Shown here piece after piece: positions 8,991 through 16,914 of a stretch of DNA of 64,000 nt. Each line of letters opens with the position of its first letter. Within the stretch, counting starts at the first letter, position 1. A program made the position numbers and the translations under genes. The notes beneath the pieces are model-generated. The model was not told where the DNA came from, did no database searches, and saw only the letters and a list, made by a program, of their open reading frames with translations. This DNA comes from Methylovorus menthalis (GTDB lineage Bacteria; Pseudomonadota; Gammaproteobacteria; Burkholderiales; Methylophilaceae): contig NZ_JAJAQH010000006.1 in assembly GCF_020523625.1 (NCBI RefSeq), forward strand, positions 992,001 through 1,056,000, written 5' to 3'.

Positions 8991-9653
8991 ATGAGCATGG
9001 TGATTCCTGAGCCATTAAAACGTCGTCCCCGCCTGTTGATGGCGCTCATCGCGGGCGTTGCCATGGGCCTGTTGCTGCCCTATGACTGGGGTCTGGTGAC
9101 CCGGCTGCTGGTGACGTGGAATGGCGTGGTGTGGTTTTATCTGATCCTGATCACCTGGCTGATATCGCACACCAGCCACGAAGACATTCGCGGTATTGCC
9201 GAGCAGGAAGATAAAGGTGCCATGGCAGTGCTGGCCTTGCTCTGCCTGGGCTCTATACTCAGTCTGGTAGCGATTGGCTTTGAGCTGGCATCTCTGGAGG
9301 ATGTTACCCGTGCCGAGCGCGTGCTGCATTATGTGCTGACGGCGATCACGATTTTCGGCTCATGGCTGCTGGTCGGCATGGTGTTTACGCTGCATTACGC
9401 GCACTCCTATTACCTTTCGGACAAAAAACACAGGCCGCTGAAATTCCCGGATGACGCCGTGGAGCTGAGTTACTGGGATTTTCTTTATTTCGCCAGCACC
9501 ATCGCCGTGGCGGCGCAAACCTCGGATGTAGCGGTGATGAACACCAGCACCCGTAAGGCCGTTACCGCGCAATCCATGCTCAGCTTCATCTTCAACGTGG
9601 CTTTTATCGGCTTGCTGATCAATGTGGCTGGCGGCATGATCAGCGGAAATTAA
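8991..9653 (+). CDS. DUF1345 membrane protein
   Basis: The 220-residue protein has about six hydrophobic helices and the DUF1345 pattern: 'TWLISHTSHEDIR', then 'TFGSWLLVGMVFTLHYAHSYY'-like and 'SYWDFLYFASTIAVAAQTSDVAV' blocks. This family of inner-membrane proteins has no established function. The region just upstream folds into the candidate structured RNA at 8855. A terminator follows. Confidence 0.82.
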   Translation: MSMVIPEPLKRRPRLLMALIAGVAMGLLLPYDWGLVTRLLVTWNGVVWFYLILITWLISHTSHEDIRGIAEQEDKGAMAVLALLCLGSILSLVAIGFELASLEDVTRAERVLHYVLTAITIFGSWLLVGMVFTLHYAHSYYLSDKKHRPLKFPDDAVELSYWDFLYFASTIAVAAQTSDVAVMNTSTRKAVTAQSMLSFIFNVAFIGLLINVAGGMISGN

Positions 9654-9661
9654 CGCGTATG

Positions 9662-9690
9662 GCTTGCTGATGGCCCCGGCAAGCTTTTTT
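9662..9690 (+). terminator. Intrinsic terminator of the DUF1345 gene
   Basis: GCTTGC pairs with GCAAGC across an eleven-base loop and is followed by six T residues, nine bases after the stop codon. Confidence 0.75.
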
Positions 9691-9810
9691 ACAATGTCTG
9701 ACTCCCAATTAGGACATGCGCTTATGCCGACATGACGCCTGACTCCCTAAGCTGAACCAACTCTTCTGTTTCGGAGGAGTGTTTTCAATCATCGCTTAAG
9801 GAGACACATC

Positions 9811-10047
9811 ATGGCTCAAAACTCCAGCAACCGCGGCTTTGCCGCAATGGACGCCGCTAAACAGCGAGAGATCGCCAGCATGGGAGGCAAGGCTGCTCAC
9901 CAGAAAGGCTCCGCGCACGAATTTACCTCGCAAGAGGCGCGTCTGGCCGGCCAGAAAGGCGGCCAAGCCGCACACCGCAAGGGCACTGCCCATCAATTTG
10001 ACTCCCAGTCGGCCCGTGAGGCTGGCCGCAAGGGCGGTCAACATTAA
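9811..10047 (+). CDS. KGG-repeat general stress protein
   Basis: The 78-residue protein is hydrophilic, Ala/Gly/Lys-rich and contains three KGG-type repeats ('MGGKAAHQKG', 'QKGGQAAHRKG' and the final 'RKGGQH'). This is the KGG/GsiB-like stress family (con-10 group), thought to protect against drying and general stress. A clear AAGGAG site precedes the start. Composition and length match the family. It sits among other stress genes (CsbD, DUF4142, YghA-like). Confidence 0.9.
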   Translation: MAQNSSNRGFAAMDAAKQREIASMGGKAAHQKGSAHEFTSQEARLAGQKGGQAAHRKGTAHQFDSQSAREAGRKGGQH

Positions 10048-10222
10048 TTGACAAGCCTCGCCTTGTCTTCATTATTAACTTGTCCATAAGTTAAATCAGA
10101 TACTTAACTACGAAACCAGCTATCGACGTTGAAGCTGGTAATTGAAGCCGAGTGTCGTAGAACCCTAACCCTGTGTAGTGAAACCTGTGAGAGAAAAGCA
10201 GGGCATATTGCCTTGCTTTTTT
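10048..10222 (+). ncRNA. Candidate small RNA with own promoter and terminator
   Basis: A perfect TTGACA at 10048-10053 is followed after 16 bases by CATTAT (four of six matches), giving a predicted 5' end near 10082. The transcript would hold a nested structure: CTACGA/TCGTAG (10108-10113 with 10155-10160) around ACCAGCT/AGCTGGT (10115-10139). It would end at an intrinsic terminator at 10196-10222. The alternative is that it is the 3' untranslated region of the KGG gene, which ends at 10047. No open frame is convincing here. Confidence 0.4.
10196..10222 (+). terminator. Intrinsic terminator
   Basis: AAGCAGGGC pairs with GCCTTGCTT (one G-U pair) around a five-base loop, followed by a run of T residues. 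It ends either the KGG transcript or the small RNA proposed at 10048. Confidence 0.8.
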
Positions 10223-10253
10223 CATGTCCGCATAAAGAGAGTCCTACACTTGA

Positions 10254-10269
10254 ATAAGGATTTCCTTAT
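10254..10269. promoter_or_regulatory. Perfect palindrome upstream of response regulator
   Basis: ATAAGGA-TT-TCCTTAT is a perfect inverted repeat with seven-base arms, 62 bases before the response regulator start. It is a plausible dimeric operator, perhaps autoregulatory. This is inference from symmetry and position only. Confidence 0.4.
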
Positions 10270-10331
10270 GCAGATGAGCTTGAATAGCGACTAGAGTAAA
10301 AGCTGTCTACACAACGTACATACAAGGTCTT

Positions 10332-10976
10332 ATGAAACACATTATCGTCGTGGATGGTTTCTCTGGCACTCGTAAGCTGTTGTGCCAGCTCATCAGCAAT
10401 ACCCAGAAACAATATGCCGTGGATCAGGCCATGAATGTGGTTGATGCCGAGGCCATCATCCGCCAGAAGCGGGTGAATCTGGTGATTCTGGATATTTCCA
10501 AGCCCACCAAAAACGGCCTGGAAGCCTTGCTTGATCTCAAGCAGCTGTTTCCAAAGATACCAGTGCTGGTCATCAATGGGCCGGACCATGCCAAATATGC
10601 TGACCATTTCATGGATATCCGTTGCGAGGGCTACCTGACCAAGGACGCGGATTATGCCGAGCTGTGCAAGGCGATACAGGCGATTCTGGGTGGGGCCTCG
10701 TATTTCCCCTCCATTCGTCAGTCTAGCGCGCAACTGCCTGAAAAATCACGTTACCCCAAGCGCTTGTCGTCGCGCGAAATGCAGATATTTCTCAAGACAA
10801 TCAAAGGCATGACGACAAAATCCATGTCCAATGAGCTGAAGATCAGTTCCAGCACCGTCAGCGTTACCAAATCGAACATCATGCGGAAAATGCAGTTGCA
10901 CGACAGGCGTGAGCTGATTATGTATGCCTTGCGGCAAGAGTGGTTGCCACCCAATTATATTTTTCAGCCGCGCTAA
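10332..10976 (+). CDS. Response regulator, NarL/FixJ type, orphan
   Basis: The 214-residue protein has an N-terminal receiver domain (residues 1-120) and a LuxR HTH (about 142-205). The phospho-acceptor Asp54 in 'VILDIS' and Lys104 in 'YLTKDAD' are present, but the acidic pair is reduced to one Asp (VVDGF) and the usual Thr/Ser near residue 82 is Asn, so signalling chemistry may be modified. No histidine kinase gene is adjacent, making it an orphan. It is a paralogue of the fragment at the left window edge. A perfect palindrome lies upstream at 10254. Confidence 0.85.
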   Translation: MKHIIVVDGFSGTRKLLCQLISNTQKQYAVDQAMNVVDAEAIIRQKRVNLVILDISKPTKNGLEALLDLKQLFPKIPVLVINGPDHAKYADHFMDIRCEGYLTKDADYAELCKAIQAILGGASYFPSIRQSSAQLPEKSRYPKRLSSREMQIFLKTIKGMTTKSMSNELKISSSTVSVTKSNIMRKMQLHDRRELIMYALRQEWLPPNYIFQPR

Positions 10977-11089
10977 GGCTGCACCCCCATATATTCTTAC
11001 ACGGGTTTGACCTGCATCCTGACAGCCAGCGTGGCAAGTCTGCATTAAGCTGAAAACTCCCATTCATTCAGTCAGCAGGAGATTTTGCC

Positions 11090-11995
11090 ATGTCAACACA
11101 CAAGCAAGCATTACCGGGCTCTCCGGGGCATGATCATCGCAACATGCAGCAGCCCCCGCAGCAACAACACCAGCAGCCAGGCCGTGAAGAGGACATGGAG
11201 CCACGTCCTCAGTACATAGACCCTGGCTACAAGGGCAGCGAAAAGCTGAAAGGGAAGGTCGCCATTATTACTGGCGGCGACAGTGGCATAGGGCGCGCAG
11301 TGGCGGTGCATTTTGCCGCAGAGGGCGCCAATGTGGCGATCATCTATTACACCGATGCTGAAGAAGACGATGCTTACAAGACACTGGATATCGTGAGCGA
11401 TTACGGGGTATATGCCGAGGTGTTCCAGGGCGACATCAGCGATGTCAGCTTCTGTAACAACGTGGTGCATGAAGTCGTGAATAAATTCGGTCACCTGGAT
11501 ATTGTGGTCAACAACGCTGCTCAGCAGTTTGAGCAGAAAAGCCTGGTGGATATTGCACCATCGCAACTGGAGCAGACATTCAAGGTTAACGTGTTCGGCA
11601 TGTTTTACCTGACACAGGCAGCGCTGCCGCACCTTAAGCAAGGCAGCCGTATTATCAACACCGCCTCAGTGACGGCTTACAAAGGCAACCCCGTATTGCT
11701 GGATTACTCGGCCACCAAGGGCGCGATCGTGGCCTTCACTCGCTCCTTAGCCCAGCAACTGAGCGAACAAGGGATTACCGTTAATGCTGTCGCTCCAGGC
11801 CCGATCTGGACGCCGTTGATTCCAGCCAGCTTCTCTGCAGAAAAGGTCGGAAAGTTTGGTCATGACACCCCGATGGGTCGTCCAGGCCAACCTAGTGAAG
11901 TGGCCCCCGCCTATGTATTTTTAGCCTCCAATGACGGCTCGTACATCAGCGGGCAGGTGATCCACCCTAATGGTGGAACTTCCATCAACGGCTGA
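11090..11995 (+). CDS. SDR-family oxidoreductase (YghA/general-stress type)
   Basis: The 301-residue NAD(P)-dependent short-chain dehydrogenase carries a Gln/Pro/His-rich N-terminal tail of about 45 residues, which is typical of the YghA/GSP39 subgroup. The Rossmann motif is 'TGGDSGIGR', the structural motif 'NNAA', and the catalytic residues are Ser in 'TASVTAY' with the Tyr-Lys pair in 'DYSATKGA'. AGGAG precedes the start by about eight bases. The substrate is probably an aldehyde or alcohol but is not defined. A strong bidirectional terminator follows. Confidence 0.88.
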   Translation: MSTHKQALPGSPGHDHRNMQQPPQQQHQQPGREEDMEPRPQYIDPGYKGSEKLKGKVAIITGGDSGIGRAVAVHFAAEGANVAIIYYTDAEEDDAYKTLDIVSDYGVYAEVFQGDISDVSFCNNVVHEVVNKFGHLDIVVNNAAQQFEQKSLVDIAPSQLEQTFKVNVFGMFYLTQAALPHLKQGSRIINTASVTAYKGNPVLLDYSATKGAIVAFTRSLAQQLSEQGITVNAVAPGPIWTPLIPASFSAEKVGKFGHDTPMGRPGQPSEVAPAYVFLASNDGSYISGQVIHPNGGTSING

Positions 11996-12030
11996 TATCA
12001 ACTGCGGATCAGCACTGCTAAAATAAATAA

Positions 12031-12058
12031 AATAAAAGGGGCCATTGCCCCTTTTATT
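12031..12058. terminator. Bidirectional intrinsic terminator
   Basis: AATAAAAGGGGC pairs perfectly with GCCCCTTTTATT over 12 positions around a CATT loop, between the convergent SDR and DUF4142 genes. Confidence 0.85.
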
Positions 12059-12118
12059 AATTTATAAATATATTATTAATCATATAACTATGATAGTTAG
12101 TTAATGTTTTGAATGACA

Positions 12119-12658
12119 TTAATGCGGCGGCTCCTTAAGCGATATTTCCAGTCGTTTACCGGCTTCTAGGTGCTGCTTGAGCATGGGTAAATTCTGACTG
12201 GCGAATGCCTTCAACTCCGGATTTTCCACCTTGGCGGCCGCCCTTTCAAACAGCGCCACTTCATCCTGATGCGCTTCCACCGCAATATCCTCGATAAAGG
12301 CCAGATCAAACGGTTTGCCGTTCTTGGCAGACATCAGATGCAGCCTTACCTTTTCCACCAAGCTCGGTTCCTCCTGCAGATCCAGTTCCAGCTTCAAGGC
12401 CATGCGCTTTAGTCGGTCGCCACACTTTTCATGATCTTTCAACACACGCTGGGCATATGCCTTTACGGCGGGCGTTTTACTATGCACCACCGCTAGGCGA
12501 TTAAACTCCATCTCCATGACGCTGGCTTTGGCTGCATTCTTGAGGAACATCTCATCCTGCATGGATAAAGTCGCGGAAAAACAGGGGTTTAGCGCCAAGC
12601 TAAAAGCCAGCATCGCCATAAAGCGCGTATAACGCATTTTTGGCGCGTGCCTATACAT
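12119..12658 (-). CDS. DUF4142 exported protein
   Basis: The 179-residue protein has a signal peptide ('MLAFSLALNPCFSA') and a DUF4142 ferritin-like helical bundle with 'FLKNAAKASVMEMEFNRLA' and the C-terminal 'LPMLKQHLEAGKRL' block. It is a periplasmic family of unknown function often linked to stress. The ATG at 12658 has GGTGAG nearby; a GTG at 12667 is also in frame, and ATG 12637 would leave a minimal signal peptide. It is a paralogue of the gene at 20567. The Cys-rich copper-binding gene lies 44 bp upstream on the same strand. Confidence 0.85.
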   Translation of the reverse strand: MYRHAPKMRYTRFMAMLAFSLALNPCFSATLSMQDEMFLKNAAKASVMEMEFNRLAVVHSKTPAVKAYAQRVLKDHEKCGDRLKRMALKLELDLQEEPSLVEKVRLHLMSAKNGKPFDLAFIEDIAVEAHQDEVALFERAAAKVENPELKAFASQNLPMLKQHLEAGKRLEISLKEPPH

Positions 12659-12702
12659 GAGGCTCACCCGGCACGAAATATTTGCCCATTAAAAACACGA
12701 AA

Positions 12703-13113
12703 TCAGTGTTCAACCGCATTTTTGATCAAGGCATCGGCTTCAAGGCAACGTTCGGCACATTGGCGGCAAGCAGCGGCGCAATTGTGAAACGTCTCGTTAT
12801 CCGAATGCTCGATTGCCTGCTGCTCACAGGCGGTAGCACAGGCATCGCAGATTTCAGCGCATACATGGCATGTCATAAAGAAATAGGGTGATTTGCGCGA
12901 CATGAACTTGATCGCCATGAAACAGCTTTCCGCACAGTCCCGGCACAGTGCCGTCATGTGCGACATGCCCGGCATATCCATCTGTATGCATTCCGTTACA
13001 CAAAGCTCGCACCAGCGCGCGCAGTGAAAGCAGTCCTCTGTACACGACTTGATGTGCATATCCAATGGATCCGTCTGACCAGATGTGGCTTTACCAAGAA
13101 TGGAACCTAGCAT
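12703..13113 (-). CDS. Four-helix-bundle Cys-rich copper-binding protein (Csp3-like)
   Basis: The 136-residue protein contains 18 cysteines arranged as CxxxC and CxxC pairs along four predicted helices ('CTEDCFHCARWC', 'CRDCAESC', 'CHVCAEICDACATAC', 'CAAACRQCAERC'). This is the copper-storage protein family (DUF326-related; Csp1/Csp3), first characterised in methanotrophs, in which Cys residues line the bundle core and hold many Cu(I) ions. There is no signal peptide, so it belongs to the cytosolic Csp3 type. GGAGG precedes the start. The genome neighbourhood also holds CopA at 5007. Confidence 0.88.
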   Translation of the reverse strand: MLGSILGKATSGQTDPLDMHIKSCTEDCFHCARWCELCVTECIQMDMPGMSHMTALCRDCAESCFMAIKFMSRKSPYFFMTCHVCAEICDACATACEQQAIEHSDNETFHNCAAACRQCAERCLEADALIKNAVEH

Positions 13114-13299
13114 GATGATGACCTCCGACGTAGATGATTACCTGAAGGATTCAAGCTAAACCACACAGGCCCAAGACGTTATAAGCAAACCTCGCATTGG
13201 CGGGTAGGACATCGTTGAGATGTTCATCACATAGCAGCTGCCGCCAAAGGGCAGGGTAGATGCCATGTGCCGGTACAAAAATAAAATTGTTCTTGCATT

Positions 13300-13329
13300 A
13301 TGATGACCGTCATATATGATGATCGTCAT
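13300..13329. promoter_or_regulatory. Two tandem 14-bp TetR operator copies
   Basis: ATGATGACCGTCAT (13300-13313) and ATGATGATCGTCAT (13316-13329) are near-identical imperfect palindromes spaced 16 bp centre to centre. They overlap the likely promoter and the start codon of the TetR gene. The same motif, on the opposite strand, precedes the SDR gene at 13958-13971. Autoregulation is the natural reading. Confidence 0.7.
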
Positions 13330-13915
13330 GAAGAAAACAACGACACCGCGCAATACGATTAATCGCAAAGAAACAACACATAAGCGCATTGTGGAAACCG
13401 CAGCCCGTGCCATTCGCCGCAGTGGTTATGATGGAACTGGCGTGGCAGACATCATGAAAGAGGCGGGCCTGACGCATGGCGGCTTTTACGCGCATTTCTC
13501 CTCTCGGGATGCCATGCTGGCCGAGGCTGCAGACCTGGCAGGGGCCGACACCATTGCCATTGCTGAACGCATATTCGCAGAAGCACCCCGAGAGCAGGCT
13601 TTATTTGCCCTGATGAATGCCTATTTATCGAATGAGCATATGGCCAATATTGAATCAGGCTGCGCTTTAGCCTCCCTAGGCTCGGAAATGCCACGCCAAG
13701 CCCCCGAAGTAAGAAAGGCTGCTACGCGGCGCATCAAGGAAATGGTAGCCCTTGTCGAAAGTCGCTTCACTGGCCAGCCAAACGCGCATCAAAAAGCACT
13801 GGTCACCATCTCCACCATGGTCGGCACATTACTCTTGGCGCGAGCGGTCGATGAGCCTGAGCTGAGTCAGGAATTTCGCCAGGCAGCGTTAAAGCACCAC
13901 AAAGCCATTGAATAA
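13328..13915 (+). CDS. TetR-family transcriptional regulator
   Basis: The 195-residue protein has an N-terminal TetR HTH ('THKRIVETAARAIRRSGYDGTGVADIMKEAGLTHGGFYAHF') and a C-terminal ligand-binding domain with a conserved cysteine region ('ESGCALASL'). I chose ATG 13328; ATGs at 13316 and 13319 are in frame but lie inside the operator. No ribosome site precedes any of them, so the transcript may be leaderless. It most likely represses itself and the SDR gene at 14016 through the shared motif. The subgroup often responds to reactive electrophiles, but no ligand can be assigned. Confidence 0.85.
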   Translation: MKKTTTPRNTINRKETTHKRIVETAARAIRRSGYDGTGVADIMKEAGLTHGGFYAHFSSRDAMLAEAADLAGADTIAIAERIFAEAPREQALFALMNAYLSNEHMANIESGCALASLGSEMPRQAPEVRKAATRRIKEMVALVESRFTGQPNAHQKALVTISTMVGTLLLARAVDEPELSQEFRQAALKHHKAIE

Positions 13916-13950
13916 TGAGTTTTTTAATTAAGCATTTGTTTTTTATGGCC

Positions 13951-13978
13951 TTTAAATATGACGATTATCATATTTAAA
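13951..13978. promoter_or_regulatory. Extended TetR operator before the SDR gene
   Basis: TTTAAATATGA and TCATATTTAAA form perfect 11-base arms around a six-base centre. The core, ATGACGATTATCAT, is the reverse complement of the TetR-promoter motif with a single variation. It lies 38 bases before the SDR start. Confidence 0.7.
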
Positions 13979-14015
13979 GCATATTGATAGATTTGAAAGG
14001 AATGGGGAAACATAC

Positions 14016-14849
14016 ATGGAAAAGAAAATCGCAATTGTCACAGGCGCATCATCTGGCATTGGTGAGGCAACAGCAGAGCTGCTCGCCAATTCTGGGTATA
14101 AGGTGTATGGCACCAGCCGCAAGGCCGCACAGTTGGCTCATCGTTCATACAAAATGATTGCGCTGGACGTAACCAGCGAGGCCTCCATTGAAGCCGCGCT
14201 CAAGCACGTCATGGAAACAGAAGGCCGCATAGATCTGCTGGTGAATAACGCAGGCTTTGGCGTAGCCCCGGGCGGCGCCGAAGAAAGCTCCATCGAACAA
14301 ACCAAGCAGATATTCGATACCAACTTTTTTGGCATTGTCCGCATGACGCGTGCCGTTGTGCCGCATATGAGAAAACAGGGCGCGGGCCGCATCATCAATA
14401 TCGGCTCCATCCTGGGGCTGATACCCGCGCCATACATGGCCACTTATGCAGCTACCAAACACGCAGTCGAAGGCTTTTCCGAATCAATCGATCATGAGCT
14501 CCGTACCAAAGGCATCCGCGTCTCCGTGATTGAGCCTGCTTACACCAACACGCAATTCGAGGCCAACACCCAGGAGGTCGATTCCAAATTGGAGGAATAC
14601 AGCACGGCACGTAAAGCCCTCGCCAAACTGATTAAAACTGCCGTAGCCGCGGGGGACGATCCTGAAGTGGTTGCCGATGTTGTGTTAAAAGCAGCCAGCG
14701 CCAAAAAACCCAAATTGCGATATGCCGCTGGAAAGATGGCGCGCCAGTTGAGTCTGCTGAGAAGGTTTGCACCTGCAGCATTGGTGGATATGGGGATCCG
14801 TAAAGAAATGAAACTAGACTCACTGGACAGCATAGCCAGCCAGGCTTAA
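14016..14849 (+). CDS. SDR-family oxidoreductase under TetR control
   Basis: The 277-residue classical short-chain dehydrogenase has 'TGASSGIG' for cofactor binding, 'NNAG', the catalytic Ser in 'IGSILG' and 'YAATKHA' with the Tyr-Lys pair. The long C-terminal tail is typical of retinol/steroid-dehydrogenase-like bacterial SDRs. GGGGAAA precedes the start. The gene follows the TetR gene on the same strand but has its own operator, so it is probably induced together with it. Its substrate is unknown. Confidence 0.87.
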   Translation: MEKKIAIVTGASSGIGEATAELLANSGYKVYGTSRKAAQLAHRSYKMIALDVTSEASIEAALKHVMETEGRIDLLVNNAGFGVAPGGAEESSIEQTKQIFDTNFFGIVRMTRAVVPHMRKQGAGRIINIGSILGLIPAPYMATYAATKHAVEGFSESIDHELRTKGIRVSVIEPAYTNTQFEANTQEVDSKLEEYSTARKALAKLIKTAVAAGDDPEVVADVVLKAASAKKPKLRYAAGKMARQLSLLRRFAPAALVDMGIRKEMKLDSLDSIASQA

Positions 14850-14969
14850 GGGATAAGGCTTGCAGTGCCTTGGTGGGCCATGCCAAAAGGACTCATTGAG
14901 GCGCGCTATGCCATTTATTGATTTTGCATTTTTATAGTTAAAGGTGTAACGGCTTAGAACCGCAAACAT

Positions 14970-15872
14970 TCAGAGGAATACAGGAATCGTCCCTGACTGT
15001 GTACGACGATCGCCAGCAGCCTTTAATTTTTTACCCAACTCAGCTATACGACGTTCCCCCGCTTCAAGTGCCTGCTCATTTGTATGCACAGAGTAGTACC
15101 CAAGATGTAGCGGGTACTGGTGGGGTACAGCCGATCCTAAAACAAATACGGCATCTTCTGGACCGCATGCTTGCAAGTTTATGGATGCATCGCTGGAGTC
15201 GAAACTAACCATTTCACCAGCTTCGACAACATCTCCTGCATTCAACTTCCCTTGGGCTAGCGCGAGCCATCCAACATGGTGCCCAGCAGGGGGCTGATAC
15301 GTCCAACTCTCGCCGGGTTTTAAAGTAACAAGCAAATAATTGATGTCCTTAGGCGCAGGCACAGGGCTTTGTACACCTTGATAGTTACCAAGTATGAGAT
15401 GAAAAAGTTGAGCCTCATTCGCGCCCACTGAATCGAGGTAGCGACTTTCCGGTTCACCGTTTTCTAGCTCCGGCGGCAGCGCGATCCATAGTTGAAATCC
15501 CTGAATGCGAGGAACTTCTTCTGCTGTCAGCTCCTTGCCATGCCATATACCTCCGCCGGCCCGCATCCATTCAACGCCACCATAACCAATAGTACCTTCA
15601 CCATTGTCCGGGTCGTTATAACGCACCCGGCCTTCGGTAAACACAGTCACTGTTGCTATACCCGAATGAGGATGCAGAGGCATATTCGACAACGCATGGA
15701 TAGCATCGCCACTCACTTCAAAAATGTCGAGGAATACAAAAGGCTTGAGCATTTGTCCCAGATCAGAAGGGCTCATAAGACGTGTAATAGGTCCGTGGCC
15801 CTTTGCTCCTCGGGTGGAGTGCACAATACGTCGGGACAAATTCGCATCAGGACTGGTTGAGGATGTAGTCAT
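14970..15872 (-). CDS. Pirin-family protein
   Basis: The 300-residue protein has the bicupin pirin fold: 'DIFEVSG', the metal-binding 'PLHPHSGIATVTVFTEGRV' and 'MRAGGGIWHGKE' in the N-terminal cupin, and a C-terminal pirin domain. Bacterial pirins bind iron and some oxidise quercetin; others act as regulators. I chose ATG 15872, with GGAAA upstream, over an in-frame start at 15920. A nine-base inverted repeat (15938/15979) lies in its promoter region. Confidence 0.87.
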   Translation of the reverse strand: MTTSSTSPDANLSRRIVHSTRGAKGHGPITRLMSPSDLGQMLKPFVFLDIFEVSGDAIHALSNMPLHPHSGIATVTVFTEGRVRYNDPDNGEGTIGYGGVEWMRAGGGIWHGKELTAEEVPRIQGFQLWIALPPELENGEPESRYLDSVGANEAQLFHLILGNYQGVQSPVPAPKDINYLLVTLKPGESWTYQPPAGHHVGWLALAQGKLNAGDVVEAGEMVSFDSSDASINLQACGPEDAVFVLGSAVPHQYPLHLGYYSVHTNEQALEAGERRIAELGKKLKAAGDRRTQSGTIPVFL

Positions 15873-15937
15873 CGTTTCGATTTCCGTTGAGTCAGGTTTG
15901 CGTGGGCGGATGAGCTTCAAAATGCTGGCATTGGAAC

Positions 15938-15987
15938 GAGGACAGATTTATTGTCGATGCGACGCACCAATCAAAAAGTCTGTCCTC
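15938..15987. promoter_or_regulatory. Nine-base inverted repeat between pirin and NmrA-like genes
   Basis: GAGGACAGA (15938-15946) and TCTGTCCTC (15979-15987) are perfect complements 32 bases apart, upstream of the pirin start and just after the end of the NmrA-like gene. It could be a regulator site or an RNA hairpin; chance is not excluded. Confidence 0.3.
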
Positions 15988-16000
15988 TTGCGCTAGATGT

Positions 16001-16870
16001 TTAAGCTGTAGCAGTCACTTCGCGGACAAAGTTTTCATAGGTGCGAAGAGGGTGCCCTATGATGCTCTCCAGCCGTGCTACCGTTCCTTCATCTGCGAGC
16101 ATGCCGAACTTCTGGATATCCGCCATCATTAGGCTCATGTCATATGCCAACCATGTTGGGCCGTAGGAGGTCAGATTTTTCTCGAAAGCCGCTACATCGT
16201 CACCGCCGTAGGCAATCTCGCGTCCCAGGGCAGAACTCCAGGTTTTCGCCACCAAGTTACCGGTCAGTGCCTGGGGACCGACCAATTCCAGCGTTACCCG
16301 ATCCAAGGCTGAAGATGCCCGGTCGCGTCGCAATAATTCAGCAACTGCGACATCGGCAATATCACGCGCATCGATCATCGCAACACCTGTTGAGCCAATA
16401 GGCATTGGGTAAACCGAGTAATTTTGAATCGTCTGCAGAACCATCAGTTCGTTTTGCATGAAGTAAGCCGGACGCAGAATGGTCGCTGACATATCGAGGC
16501 TTTCAATCATGCGTTCAACCGTATGCTTGCCAGTAAAGTGCGGAACATTGGTGAACTTGTCGGCATGAATTACGGACAGGTAGACGATGCGCTCGATGCC
16601 AGCCTCGCGGGCGAGGTTCAATGTGATGATGGCTTGCGTCACTTCATCGGGTGTAACCGCGTTAAGCAGAAAAAGCGTGCGCACCGAAGACAACGCGGCG
16701 CGCATCGATGGGACATCGGTCAGGTCTCCGACAACTTCGGTGACGCCTGCAGGGAAAGCCCTTTTGCCAAGCTGGCGCACGAGGGCTTTGACTTCGGCGC
16801 CAGAGTCGGCAAGGCCTTGAGTGATGAGTGAACCTATGGTGCCAGTGGCACCGATGACGAGAATGCTCAT
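16001..16870 (-). CDS. NmrA-like NAD(P)-binding SDR protein
   Basis: The 289-residue protein is an atypical (extended) SDR: 'LVIGATGTIGSLITQGL' binds NAD(P), and there is no classical YxxxK site. It resembles NmrA/YtfG-type quinone reductases or redox sensors. I chose ATG 16870 because a perfect AAGGAG lies seven bases upstream. It is 44 bp downstream of the MDR gene on the same strand, so both probably form an operon under the divergent LysR regulator. Confidence 0.85.
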   Translation of the reverse strand: MSILVIGATGTIGSLITQGLADSGAEVKALVRQLGKRAFPAGVTEVVGDLTDVPSMRAALSSVRTLFLLNAVTPDEVTQAIITLNLAREAGIERIVYLSVIHADKFTNVPHFTGKHTVERMIESLDMSATILRPAYFMQNELMVLQTIQNYSVYPMPIGSTGVAMIDARDIADVAVAELLRRDRASSALDRVTLELVGPQALTGNLVAKTWSSALGREIAYGGDDVAAFEKNLTSYGPTWLAYDMSLMMADIQKFGMLADEGTVARLESIIGHPLRTYENFVREVTATA

Positions 16871-16914
16871 TTGAATCTCCTTCATGGGTTAAAAAAGTGA
16901 AATGAAAAGTGTGA

